Both the position numbers and the translations under genes were made by a program. A DNA stretch of 64,000 bases from positions 62,650,609 through 62,714,608 of the forward strand of contig CP136066.1 of NCBI GenBank assembly GCA_032622095.1. Direction: 5' to 3'. The notes below the pieces were generated by a model that saw nothing but the letters and a program-made list of their open reading frames with translations, was not told the origin of the DNA and searched no databases. Of the stretch, positions 35,353 through 47,992 are shown one piece after another. The stretch is from Siphonodentalium dalli. Lineage: Eukaryota > Mollusca > Scaphopoda > Gadilida > Siphonodentaliidae. Numbering within the stretch: position 1 is the stretch's first letter; each line of letters starts with the position of its first letter.

Positions 35353-36379
35353 CGTCGTTGGTGCGTCACACACTGACGATTTCTTTGTCTGTCGGCGTGA
35401 ATGTGCCGCATTGAACGCGATTACCCTTTAATTTATCCCTATTGCTCGATGTGAGTGTTCTGGGTCTCAAATCGTCGGGCATAACTAAGGTTCCTGAGTT
35501 ATACTATCGTCAATAAATAATGGATTCCGAACATTCGACGTTAAAATGATCAAAACCACAACACTTCATGTCACAGAATAAGATCAATCCATCCCCTATT
35601 TTACATTTTTAAGACAACCCGGACAGTTTGAATCGACATTGAGGGTTGTCGAGACGCAGACACGGTCGTAATCAAATGAGAAATTTAAATCGCGACGAAT
35701 AACGATTGTTACAATGTAAGCAAATTTGAATCGATTTTTCTCGTTTGACATTATAATGGTTTTCTCTCTGATTAGACAGTAGCTTTGGGGTTGATAAAAA
35801 ATCCGGAAGAGCCCCCCATAGATATCGGTACAGGTTATAAATCTGTTTTCTTGTTTTATATAATGCCACTCGACCTTTTACAGAATTGAGCTCTGCCCGT
35901 CGCGTTATCGTTATAGACATATGTGTCTCGATGAAGATTTCATTGTCGTCCGCTATTGATGCTGCTCATACACTGAGTTCATACAAGAATCTCCAAATAA
36001 TTTTGGAGAATGCGATATTTACACCCATGCACATCACTAACCGGTTACATATATATGGGTTCTATCAATGTTTCTGGGTCGTTAAAAAAAAAAACCCACA
36101 ACCCTTTATTTTGCAATCACCACTGAGCACTAGTGAAATTATTGTTTGTAATCAGTTGAGAAATCAAGGTAAATCACACATAGGGAAGTAATAAGTAGTT
36201 TCTATTCCCCGTCGGGTAGTACTCAGTTGGCAGTGAAAGCCATCAGACTGTGATCGACTAACATGTTTTATTCCAGGGCGATGTCCATTTCCATATTGGT
36301 AAAGTTCTTGTTATTACTTCAGGCCAAACAAATGCTTCTGATACTGGAAATTTGAGTACAGTCCCCCTTTAAACAAAGG
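35353..36379. other. No gene seen
   Basis: Non-coding. Frames at 35672-35920 (-) and 35886-36191 (+) overlap on opposite strands and show no recognisable domain. Confidence 0.35.
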
Positions 36380-36387
36380 GAATAGAC

Positions 36388-36916
36388 CAGGGTCCGCGCT
36401 GGATCAAAATTTACTTTTGCCAAATAATTTGCTAAATAAAAATATTTTTTGCTTAATTCTTTTAAAATTTGCCAAATGCTATCCTTGATAGTATAATTTT
36501 CTGCGAAATTGAGTCTTATTTTGTGGTTTATCATACAAAAATAAAACAATCACCGATCAATAAAATTGTAGAAGGGTTGCTTCATCAGACGGGCACATTA
36601 CAAGAGGATTAGCTATCCAAACACCATCGCCACACTAAATATGGGTAATCCCTCCACGCATCGATACTAATGCTATCAGATTAACCGCATCTTAATAAAG
36701 TTGTTAACTTTTTCTAGACCTTATAAAACACCACTAATATTGTTTTATATTATGAGCGTTTCCTGAAATGAATGGTATTGATTGACCAATATTTTTCAAC
36801 TTTCTTGAGGAATTAAAAAGTGATTTGCCAAAACTTTTGCCAAATGAAAATATTTTTTGCCAAATGTGAATTATTTTTGCTATTGGCAAATTTGGCAAGT
36901 GGCAGCGCGAACCCTG
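36388..36916. mobile_element. hAT-type MITE, 529 bp
   Basis: Perfect 8-bp target duplication GAATAGAC (36380-36387 and 36917-36924). Terminal inverted repeats CAGGGTCCGCGCTG and CAGCGCGAACCCTG differ at one base. An 8-bp duplication with CAGGG ends is the established hAT pattern. Sub-terminal TTTGCCAAA words repeat on both sides (AAATATTTTTTGCYAAAT). It has no transposase frame. Confidence 0.92.
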
Positions 36917-36924
36917 GAATAGAC

Positions 36925-38024
36925 TACTCGCATTTATTCTTTTAGAACTAATGGGCAGAATCAATGGGTTAAAAATACCTACACAAAAACAGATAAATAG
37001 AGATATATAGTCGATTTAATGTTCGATCGGCGTACCATAGTCCTGCGTACTGACCTCGTCCAGATTATATGTATGTTCCGGAGTTTCAAGAGGTTATTGT
37101 TAGCTAGGTCGTCGCATTCCGCATCGCTCGTTCTCATTGGATTAGGGGGACGTTTATTGGGAATTATGGGGAAAAGACTTAATTTGTCACAGGAATGAAC
37201 CCCCGTTGTCTAGGTCTCCACAAATTGGTATCACGTGATGAGTATGTAGGCGACGAACTCGATGGATCGGCTCATTGCTTAGAGTGTGTTCTTTATAAGT
37301 ATATCGGTTACAAACGCCTAAATCAGTGAAATTATGCCCCTTAGCGTGTGGTAACTCGAATCAGCATAAACTGCATGGCAGCTGATTTGTGTATAATATG
37401 CAAGGTTGTTCAATCTAAACGGACCAATAAATACATAGGCAAGGTTAAACGCTATGTGGGAGACCTAGGATCAGATTGAATTTCACCAGTTGAAGTCGGT
37501 GATGTTCACCCATAATAGACCGTGAGCTACCATATGGCCATCCCCCCTCTGCGGATTTTTGCCGACTATGTTTTTTTCGATAGAGGGATGCATTTCACAC
37601 ATTTTTCTGCTTGTTTTCCACTCGGGCGTAGGGGCTTTTTCATGTTATAGCGATTTTCAACAAACTACTGTGATTTTTGGCGATAAAATCTTTATTGGGG
37701 GTAGGGGAAATATTTATCTCAAAATTAATACTAAAACTATAGGTATCTTTTCAAACTCAGTTTTATTCGAACTGTATATGATAAGTGTCTACGTCGATAG
37801 CGTTACATGGGCACCTGACTCGATATTTTTCTTAAAGTGACACCGATTATATTATTTTTTATTTATTTTGTGTGTGAACTTACGCATGCATAACGTAATT
37901 AAACTATGAACAGTACCGATGTTTTCATGATTTTCCACGAGAACATAGGCCAGGGCAGTTTTCTACAACATTCCACGAGCACATGGATGTATATAGGTAG
38001 TCAATGGTTACATGTTTCGAGGCC
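36925..38024. other. No gene seen
   Basis: Non-coding. The 93-codon frame at 37559-37840 is Phe/Ile/Ser-rich and without recognisable domain. Confidence 0.35.
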
Positions 38025-39215
38025 ATTGAATCCAAGATGGCCGCCACAATTTATTATCTGACCTGGCAAATTTTAATTCGCAATCACTCAGGGAGTTTAT
38101 GAGGTATTAAGTCGAGCGATATGTCGTTCTATTGGTACTTGAGTACTCCTTATTTATATATATGAATAAAGTTCATTTATTCAAAATGGCCGCCAAAATG
38201 GCCACTGGAAGTGGAAAATTTGACTGTTTTTCACTAACATCTTCTATATCAGCTTCTACTGTTTGAAACTGGTTGAGCATTGTTACCTTATTTTTGTATT
38301 TTTATATTAAGTTATCATTGGGGTAATGAAAAAGCAATTATTGGGTTCCTAGCCACTTCCGATCCCTCAAAAGTTTGATTTTACAGAACGCTGTATAAAA
38401 TTTAACCAAAAAAATCACAATTGGGTTTCTATACATATTTCAAAAAGGAATGGGCATAACTATGGAATGTAAGTGAGACATACCATTACCCATCGATATT
38501 CCAACTCATAGGAACAAAAGCTGTTACTTTGGCTCAAAATGGCCGCCAAAATATGGAAAATGATAGATATTGCCCCACTGTGCCCTGCAATCACTTACAA
38601 GTTGTGGATGATGAATACAATTGCAAATTCTGCCTTCTATACATTGAAAACTAATATGCTTGATGCACTTTGGTTAATTGTCACTATTGTAACAAAGACA
38701 TTACTGGGGAATATTGGATTTTACTCTCACAAACTTGACATAAATTTCGGCAAAACAGGTTTGAACCATTTTTTTCAAGCAAAATTGTAACTATCTTAGT
38801 TTCGAAAGGAGTTTATTGTTTTGATCTATATTAAATGTGTCTAAGGTGTTTAATGACCAAATTACTCAAGATGGCTTCCAAAATGGCAAATAAATTGATT
38901 AAAAATTGATTTTCACATATTTCAGGAACATAATGCTCTGATGTTCTGAAAAGGTAGCACAGTATGACTCACTTGGTTATTAGACATGTTAGTTAATCGA
39001 CTAACAACTAGATAGTATATTCTGGTTGTCACAGTACATTATGAGTTATTAACATTTAATTTTAAAGTATGAAGTGTGGAATTGTGCGGAAACGTCTTTT
39101 GGGATTCTGGCCATGTTTTTGAAAATAAATTGGCAGAACTTTGAAACGGAACTAAGAGGGACCATATTATGTGGCTACTCTAGCCCATTAGCATAACAAA
39201 TTATCAACTGTTGTC
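38025..39215 (+). mobile_element. Giant foldback element, left arm
   Basis: About 1.2 kb that reappears inverted at 41480-42710. Paired landmarks: GAATCCAAGATGGCC against GGCCATCTTGGATTC, ATGAGGTATTAAGTCGAGCGATATGTC against GACATATCGCACGAGGCAATACCTCAT, CTCACAAACTTGACATAAAT against ATTTATGTCAAGTTTGTGAG, and GGATTCTGGCCA against TGGCCAGAATCC. Divergence by eye is around 15-25%, so the arms are old or not homogenised. AAAATGGCCGCCAAAATGG words recur within it. No transposase. Confidence 0.85.
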
Positions 39216-39269
39216 AGGAAAGTCGTTTAGTATTTCCTGTGTATAACTGCCACTAAGAAGGAGGACTCT

Positions 39270-41440
39270 CTAACGTGACCTCTCTATTGATTAACATATC
39301 ATTGAGTTATTGTGGAAAGCGATACCCACCCACAATACACATGTACAACCCACCAGTAACACAAGTAACTTCATTTATAAATAAACACCACACAGCTGAC
39401 AATATAGTCGCTTGCTGTTTACACATACACCTCACCCATCACCGTTCACCAATACTTGTGAAAACCCATGCACATCACACATGACCATACACCTATCAGT
39501 AACAATACAGGTACACCAGGTATACGTCCTACAGTTGACCGATGACCACATCGTCACAATATGTATACATATTCACCTCATTCATGATCATACAGTCGAT
39601 CATTGTATACCTGTTGACATCGGCATTGCCCATACAGTCACTTCATGCGTACCTATTCCCCACACCCATGGCCAAATAGCCACTCAATATATACATATAC
39701 ACTCCACCATGACCATATATCACTCCATGTATACATATGAACCTCACCAATGGTCATTTAATCACTCGCTTTATACAAATACCTCTCACCCATGACAATA
39801 CCACACATGTGTGTACCCATACACCCCACCCATGCATATAGTCACCAGGTACCATATAGTCAATGTGTGTATACATATTCACCACATTCATGATCATAGT
39901 CAATCATTGCATACCTATTGACCTCACCATTTGTCATATTCGCTCCATGTGTACCTATTTCCCCACACCCATGGCCAAATAGCCACTCAATATATGCATA
40001 TGCACTCCACCCATACAGTCACTCCAGTTATACATATGCACCTCACCAATAGTCATATAATCACTCGTTTTATACACATACCCCTCATCTAGGTATACAT
40101 ATGCACCTCACCAATGGTCATATAATCACTCGCTTTATACACATACCCCTCAGCCATGTCAATACCACACGTGTGTATACACATACACCCACACATCCAT
40201 TAATCAACATACAGGTAGACCAGGTAACTTCATGTATACCTATTCACCACATTTATGATCATACAGTCCCTGCTGGTACACCTATTCACCACGCCACTGG
40301 CCATACATTCACTCCCTGTAAATCTACTCGCCACGCCCATTGCGAAATAGCCACTCTCAAGATACACATATACACACCACTCGTGACTATAAAGTCACTC
40401 CAGGTATACATATGTACATCACCAATGGTAATATAGCCACACTAACTATACACATACCCCTCACCCATGACTATACAGCCACCCGTGTGTATACCCGTAC
40501 ACAACACATGGCCATACAGCTATGAGTCACCATACATACACACGGGGTATACTCCTACAGCTGACCATCACCATATAGTCACTCTATGTATACATATTCA
40601 CCACATTGGTGATCACAGTCACTCCGTATACACATATTCATCTCACCAATGGCCACACAGTCACTCCCTGCATATATATTCGACATACTCGCGTGGCCAT
40701 ATAGCCATATATGGCCACTCGATATAAACATATACACCTCACACATGACCATAGAGTCACTCCAGTTGTACACATACACATCACCAATAACCATACGGTC
40801 ATTCCAGATGTACCAATACTTCGCACATACGGCCAATCATACCTTCCATACTTGTATATACTCCCCACACATGACAATTCAGCACTCGATGTATAACCAC
40901 ACACGCCATCCATGGTCATACATCTACTCCATGTATACATATACACCCACCAATGACAATCTACATCCACGACATATATAAATATACATCCCATACATTA
41001 ACACAAGGGGGCTCCCTATATACCCACACACTTGTTGACGACCACCCAGCTACACCACAGGCATGATAATACATGACCGTACTGTCATTCCATGTACACC
41101 TATACACATAACCATTCAACTACTCCCTGTGTATCCATATACCCCACCCATGACCACACAGACAACACATTTATACATGTGCAAACACCTGTGACAATAC
41201 AGCCACCCGATGTACACATGTACATCCCACCATGACCATACAGTCACTCCATAGATACATAAACAACACAGATATGACCATGTAGCTACTCTCCTTATAT
41301 CCCACACCATATCATCGTCAATACAGCCACATCGTGCATACCCGTACATCCATACATTACCATACAACCATACAGTCACTCCACGTAAACACATTCATCT
41401 CACACATGACCATACAGCACTACTTGTATGCCTATATATC
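39270..41440 (+). repeat. ~42-48-bp minisatellite inside the foldback
   Basis: Roughly 45-50 degenerate units of the pattern CCATGACCATACAGTCACTC - CATGTATACATATTCACCTC - AC. They are in one orientation from arm to arm. Because the unit is nearly free of stops on both strands, it throws up overlapping His/Thr/Pro-rich and Tyr/Cys/Trp-rich frames of 60-130 codons. None is a gene. Confidence 0.92.
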
Positions 41441-41479
41441 TCACAATGGACACGCCAATCATGATGCTTGACCTCCCTC

Positions 41480-42710
41480 TTGTATCAAGTTCATATTGTT
41501 TTTATCCTAATGCTCCAGAATGGCCACAGATTACGGTTCATCTCGGTTCCGTTTCAAAGTTTTGCCCATTTCCTTTAAAAAATGTGGCCAGAATCCAAAA
41601 GAGTTTTTCGGCAAATTTCCATACTGCATCTTTAAAACTAATTTGTCATGCCCCATAAGGAAATGGTACAGCCAGCTATAATATTTAGTTGTCAGTTGAT
41701 TACATAACATGCATAATAACCAAGTGAGTCACAAATTTTTGGAACAGCAGAGATTAATATCCGGATATATGTGAAAAATGAACTTTTTACCCAAGTTAGT
41801 TGCCATTTTGGAAGCCATCTTGTGTAATTTGATCTTTTAACACCTTAGTGTGACACATTAAAAATATATCAAAACAATAAATACCTTTCATACGAAAGTT
41901 AGTTAAAGTTTACTTTAAAAAAAATGGTCCGTACCTAAAAAGTGAATTTTTGCCGATATTTATGTCAAGTTTGTGAGAGTAAAATCCAATATTTGTTGTA
42001 ATGTCAGTGGTTACAAAACTACAAATTTACCAAGGTGAATCAGACATGTTGGTTTTCAACGGATAAACGGCAGAATAGCCAATTCTGTTCATCAACCACA
42101 ACTTGTAAGCGATTGCAGGGAACGCTGGGGCAATATTTACAATTTTCCATATTTTGGAGGCTATTTTGGTGGCCATTTTGAGCAATTAAGTAACTAATTA
42201 ATTAATTAAGTAACAATTTTGGTTCCAATGACTTGGAATATTTACGGGTAATGGTATCACTTACATAACACAGTTCTGCTCATTCCTGTTTGAAATGTGA
42301 CTAGAATCCCAATTGTGATTTTTTTGTGAAATGTTTATACCGCATTCTGATAAATCAATATTTTTCACGGATCGGAAGGGGCTAGGACCCAAAGAATTTG
42401 TTATTTAATTGCCTCAATGATCAGTTAATATAAAATATACAAAATAAAGTGACAATTCTCGAACAGTTCTAAACAGCAGAAACTGATATAGAAGATATTA
42501 GTGAAAAAGTGTAAATTTTTCACTTCACTTCACATTTTGGCGGCCATTTTATATATGTGAAATTTATACATATCTATAAATAAGGAGTACTCAATTATCA
42601 ATAGAATGACATATCGCACGAGGCAATACCTCATAAACTTCCTGAGTAATTGCGAAATTAATTTTACCTGGTCAGATATTCAATGTTGGTGGCCATCTTG
42701 GATTCAAAGA
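41480..42710 (-). mobile_element. Giant foldback element, right arm
   Basis: Inverted partner of 38025-39215. The inner end lies near the AATATAAACAATATGAAC-side landmark at 41490. The outer end lies near GGATTCAAAGACC at 42700-42712. I could not see a target duplication, so the exact outer ends are uncertain by some tens of bases. Confidence 0.85.
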
Positions 42711-42714
42711 CCGA

Positions 42715-43384
42715 TAACTCTATAAAGCCCCCATAGTCAGATGGCAAACAACCGGCAAATTGAAGGACTGATATAGTTCTACAAAGCTATCATAACCACC
42801 GAACATCCGCATAGGGGGAGGGGGTCTACATGCAGCTCAAGCTCTGTAAGTCATCTCGATTATGCATTTTATCTTCTGCAAATTACGGGATATACAAACT
42901 GAACAAAAGGGAAAACGTAACTAAACAATGTTAAAATCCTCCTATTAATGAATATGTGTGTGGATAGATCCATTGATGTATCTGACAGTAGCCTGAATAA
43001 ACCACATATAGTTACATAGAGATTACACACGTTGTGTTTCTTACCAAATTTACACCAAGAGTAAGATTCATGATCTTTTATTTATTTATTTAGCGAGTGC
43101 AGTGTATCATCAATCACATGAGTCGTGTAATTTTGGTATTCAGAAACACTACGCGTGCATTTTGTTTATACTATGATCCTGTCAATAGGAATAATATTAG
43201 AATGTTAGAACTTAAAATATCGAGACAAAAATTGTCAACATTTCAAACCTCCGTGGACCCCTGCGGCAACTCAGTACATTAGTACTCTTACATGGCGAAG
43301 GGATATGAAACCTGCGGGAATTGAAATAAAGCTGTCACATACGGGATGATTAACCAAAACTAGTACATGTGCAATGTCAAACTT
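42715..43384. other. No gene seen
   Basis: Non-coding. A 61-codon frame at 43097-43282 has no recognisable domain. Confidence 0.35.
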
Positions 43385-44427
43385 CATACAGTACAGGGTT
43401 TACCTCCCTTGACGACTCGATATCACCGCTTCTATGGGCGACATTCTACCCACATTTGGTGGACTTCCGCGATATTAATATATGTGACCCGCCATATCAA
43501 ATCCAGTCGTAAGTCGGGATTTTTTTTTTAACCTGTGCCGATGCATTCTCTTATATATGCGAGTCGACCATAGGTCGCCTCGCATATATAAGAGAATGCA
43601 TCGGCCTAACAATTATTAACAATTTAAAAAAAAAATTCTTGTATTCTTTAACAATTTTATATTTTGACCCATACAGAGCCTCAGACAAACATGAGCAGAC
43701 GACACTCTTCTATATGCTTCTATATATGTGTAGGGCTCCCTGCAGGGTAATGGATGTTTTTTATTTTATGTCCTAAAAATTGTAAGAAACATTTATTTAA
43801 AAAAAATTATAAAAAATTGTTAGGCCAATGCATTCTCTTATATATGCGAGGCGACCTATGGTCGACTCGCATATATAAGAGAATGCATTGGCACAGGGTA
43901 ACAAAAATCCCGACTGGATTTGATATGGCGGGTCACATATATACTAAGCGAACAGAGCAACATGTAACATGTTGCCCCTATGAAGCACACAAAATATCGA
44001 ACAACATTTGTGTAATTTCGTGATTTAAGTTTGGAAATTCCCACAAGAAGCAACGAACTATATTGCGATACGGTGTAATTTGGTTCTTAGATTATTTTAT
44101 TAACACAAAAGTCTAAACGCACATGGACGACATTGACAAGACAAGTCATATACAAGAGTTATAATTTGCTGCAATTGTTCCGAGTAGCTTGCGAACATCG
44201 TAAAAAAAAACGACCGCTCTAATTCTCCATTCTGCCATTAAGTTTTTAGTGCGGAAATTGTCCTCAAAGCACTTTTGGAAATTTGAATTTGGGGTAACCA
44301 TTTTCGCCATTTTGCCTGGAAAACCCCGCGCTAAATATAGAAAACAATAGACAAGTACCCATCCGGTGACAGTGTCAGAAAGGAAGTATGACTGGTTCGC
44401 TCTGGTAGAGATTGGTGCAATGTACCT
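43385..44427 (+). mobile_element. Family L element, copy 2, interrupted
   Basis: Collinear with 63265-63840: GGGTTTACCTCCCTTG, CCACATTTGGTGGACTTCCG, then after the insertion ACTAAGCGAACAGAGCAACATG and on to GTATGACTGGTTCGCTCTGG. A family B element (43482-43938) sits inside it. A family A element sits at its right edge. Only the right part of the full family L element is present. Confidence 0.8.
43482..43938. mobile_element. Family B double-hairpin element, copy 1
   Basis: Ends ATGTGACCCGCCATATC and GATATGGCGGGTCACAT, followed inside by CAAATCCAGTCGTAAGTCGGG. Palindromes 43537-43605 and 43824-43892. The first has GCCGATGC/GCATCGGC in place of GCCAATGC/GCATTGGC, changed on both arms. The core (43668-43764) is in the opposite sense from the copies at 53 and 60 kb. 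Flanks are AT-rich and no TTAA is involved. Confidence 0.92.
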
Positions 44428-44431
44428 TTAT

Positions 44432-44823
44432 CCCTTTACCCAACAGAACGGCCCTGTGCCAATGCATTCTCTTATATATGCGAGTCGACCATAGGTCGCC
44501 TCGCATATATAAGAGAATGCATTGGCTTAACACATTAAAAATTATAAAATTGTTAAAGAATGTAAGAAAAAATTATAAAAAGTGTTAAAAAAAGATTTGT
44601 TTTAGGCCAATGCATTCTCTTATATATGCGAGGCGACCTATGGTCGACTCGCATATATAAGAGAATGCATTGGCACAGGGCATAACTGTAACTATCACAA
44701 TGTGGTCAAGGAGCCGGTTCCAATGGTATCCATATTTGTATGGTTTTATGGAGACAGACCGAAGATATTTTAGGCTGTTGAAGCTTTATTTGGCCGGTTT
44801 TGGCCGGTTTGCTGGGTAAAGGG
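44432..44823 (+). mobile_element. Family A double-hairpin element, copy 5, at TTAT
   Basis: Ends CCCTTTACCCAACAG and GCTGGGTAAAGGG, palindromes 44458-44526 and 44606-44674 (69 bp each). The four bases on both sides are TTAT (44428-44431, 44824-44827) rather than TTAA. Interior closest to copy 3. Confidence 0.92.
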
Positions 44824-44827
44824 TTAT

Positions 44828-45236
44828 ATCATGCTGCACGAGGTGAAGGAATAAATGCCGATTGATTAATAAAATTACATGCCTTGCATTTCCAGTTCTG
44901 ATGGGTGTTAATGAGTCGTTACGCGTAATTATCACCACGAACACACACGGTCTGCAATTTCTCCGCTGGCCTTGCTAATTATCGTTGGATAGAAACATTC
45001 ATTGTATCATGTGTAAATTAGTAATCGTGCAGAAAAAATCGACATGACGGAAAAAGAATACCTGCCGGTTATGGTGTTGTTAGGTACAAGCGAACATGTA
45101 CATATGTGTTGTAAGTTATGTAGTTATACACGTCATAATTTATTCAACAGCAAATCACGTAAAACTGTCAACAGAAAAGAAGGCATGGGGTCAGAAGACG
45201 GTAGCCCGTTTATATATATATATATACACCCCTGGT
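44828..45236. other. No gene seen
   Basis: Non-coding; ends in an (AT)n run near 45210-45226. The 78-codon frame at 45044-45280 runs into the next transposon and is unlikely to be a gene. Confidence 0.35.
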
Positions 45237-45709
45237 TAAGTGGTCCTGCTAATATACTACCATGCTGGTGGTCCTGTTGAATTGCTATGATGTGGGTAGG
45301 GCAAACTGATGCTGTAACGAAAAAGTACCGTAATATTTTCTTAAGTTGTCATTTTTGCCGTGTTTGGCTAATCCGAGCGATTTGAGAAAAGACCAGTGTG
45401 CGTGTATGAAACATTCAAGAAATTATATATTTTTTGAAAAATATAATAATGCCTGCGCTGGTGTTCTAAAACGACGTGAATAACCATCTTGAATATAAAC
45501 AATTTTCAACAACCAATAAAACCAGTATTACAAATATTTCACAATTAATATGTTTTGAGTGTTTGATACGCATAAATGTTCAGATTATCGAAACACCGCG
45601 AAAAAGTTAAATTAAAAATATAACGGTACTTTTTGTTAACAGCAGCATAGCAATTCAGCAGGACACAACCGTGTCATAGCACATTTGCAGGACCACTTGA
45701 CCAGGGGTG
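45237..45709. mobile_element. Family J TIR element, copy 2
   Basis: Ends CACCCCTGGTTAAGTGGTCC and GGACCACTTGACCAGGGGTG. Interior shares GGGCAAACTGATGCTGT, CTAATCCGAGCGATTTGAG and CCTGCGCTGGTGTTCTAAAACGA with copy 1 (partly in inverted order, as expected for a near-palindromic element). Flanked by TATATA/ATATAC. Confidence 0.85.
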
Positions 45710-45710
45710 A

Positions 45711-47269
45711 TATACCCATCCGGTAAATGCGAAATATACACAAGGAAACACTCCCCATAGTTTGTATCGATAAGCCTTTCCGTGTGTATTTTGATGGTGC
45801 GTTTTTAGAGAATTGGTTATCGTATAATTTCTACAACACAATTATCGCATTGTTTGGCAGCTCGACATTGGGTTGCACGAAGTTGCATTTGGTGTTCGGT
45901 CCATATATATAGCCACACCGGTGCAGTGCGGATAGAACAAAAAAAATGCCAAAAACAAAGTAACGAGGGTATGCGTGGAATACTTGGCACTATAGACGTG
46001 GCTATAGGGTTTCCGTTGGGGGGGGGGGGGGGTGTCCATCTTGGAATTTCCAACTGCACCACACCATTAAGCCTCACTAAAGTTTGCGTAATTCAATTTG
46101 TACCGCCCTGCGGCTTTAATTTTCCCCAAATGGTCCCTCACAGACGACTGGGTGGTGGCCAATTCTAAATGGATCTGTAGTTATGTGGTCACTATAGTCA
46201 GGGGGAGGATGGTTCGGCCCATAATGAGAACAGTTTTAGATCAGAACAGGAAATTACAAAATCCTAACATCTAGTCGTTTAACGCCAGGCAAATGCACAC
46301 CCCGGTTTGTTTTTCTTAAAGTAATTAGTAGTATTTGACTGTCTACTTTGGAGGGCCGAGGACAAATGGGGCTGACGATGGTTCGGCCTGTGTGAGAACA
46401 TTTTGAAATCTGAACATGACAAATATGGAAATATGGAAAATCCTAGCATCTAGACTGGCCTCAAGCTTTCTAATTATTGGAAATTTCCAACCCGACGCCC
46501 CCATAAAGTTAGAAAATTGCCAACTGATGGCCATTTCAGTCAAAACTTTTGACATAAAATAGGAAAATATGCAAAATTTATGTTGGTCTAAAAACAACAT
46601 TTCGCCACTAGCATACATGTACTGTTGGAAAATCAAACTGCGGCAACAATTTAAAGCTATTGTTGGTGTGAAATTTCCTACTAATGTTGTATCAAGTATG
46701 AAATTTTCAATTGCTGAATTTTTTTACTGCAATTGGGGATGAGACACCCGCACCCCACCCCACATCCACTGCCCCCTGACCCCACGTCCCTGCTTGTTAG
46801 CGAATGCCAATGGCGCGGTTTGGCAATCACTGAAGACGAAAAGCGTCCATATTATATCTTGTTGAAAAAAATATAGATATTTTAGAGAAGAAGAAGACTA
46901 CAGTGAGTAGAAATCAGGGAGCCAATAACAAGGCATGGGCTCTGATAACCTGATAATCACAAAACTAAACGAAAGACATCAAACCAACCAAAATGGGATG
47001 CAGTAGCATATAATATATACATATAATTATATATTATATGGCCTCTTTGTTGGCCTCTCGATATATATTCGGTCTCTAAAAACCCTTAAACCCACACGAC
47101 GTGCGATTTCCTCGCACTCCTTTGCGCAAATTCTAGTATAAAAAAGTTTGTTTATTTCAGAATAGTTCATATATAGAATCTGACCAGACATAAACACCGC
47201 TGATTCCATTACCCCACGCCGGGTACCAGGTTACGGCCAACCACAGGCACACACACCATGACTACAGTA
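45711..47269. other. No gene seen; poly-G tract
   Basis: A run of 14 or so G at 46018-46031. Several patches carry GTTGGAAATTTC-like words (46480-46740) that also occur at 6260-6300, 6690-6740 and 47650-47740. The frames on both strands near 45.8-46.2 kb overlap one another and show no domain. Confidence 0.45.
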
Positions 47270-47472
47270 ATGCCCTAAATAATCGAATCCTTAACCATAG
47301 CAGAATTATGAGTAAGTTTTCAGGATTTAGTCGGAAGTATGGCTTGTTGCCATTCATCGGAAAACTCTCAGTGAGAGCTTTCCGATGAATGGCAACAAGC
47401 CATATTTCCGACTACATCCTGAAAAATTACCCATAATTATGCTGTGGTTAAGGAGTCGATTATTTAGGGCAT
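47270..47472. mobile_element. Family F palindromic MITE, 203 bp, copy 2
   Basis: Same ends, same length and same centre as 13239-13441, flanked by TA (47268-47269, 47473-47474). Differences are scattered single bases. Confidence 0.9.
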
Positions 47473-47992
47473 TAGTGTAAATACAGGTCAACAGCGCGCC
47501 GGTTTTGTGTACGGTTATATCTCGCATATACCCATACGTATATATAAACGGGCTACAAGCATTTGACCGCAGCATGACATCCGACGAGACAAAAGTAAAA
47601 AGTCCTATATTCTTGATGTGTATGCAATCAACAAATTTAAACTATTGGAAATATCATGACTGACACAATACTAGTTGGAAATTTCAACCTAAAAACTATG
47701 TTGAAATTATCCTGATAGTTTGAATTTTCAACCAATATTTAGCGTGAAATTTGTAATTTTTAGACAAAAAGTCGATTATTTTCGTACCTTCGATGAAATG
47801 TTTGGACTGAGACAATATAAATTGCCCACAATGGAAAGATTGAGATTCCGGTTGGAAAAATTGGAAAATGTTAACCCAATGGCGTGTGCTAGGGATTTTT
47901 GTTTCTATGTTAGGAAATCTGGTCTGGTGCAAGGGGTGGGATCAGTCGGATATTCTGAGTTGAACACACACAAATTGACATACAGTACCAGT

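Noticed and set aside
39275-40994. Overlapping His/Thr-rich and Tyr/Cys/Trp-rich open frames on both strands
   Set aside because: They are translations of a 42-48-bp minisatellite with few stops on either strand; there is no start context, domain or codon bias.
45817-46168. Overlapping frames on both strands around 46 kb
   Set aside because: They cross a poly-G tract and overlap one another in several frames; no domain or splice signal supports any of them.
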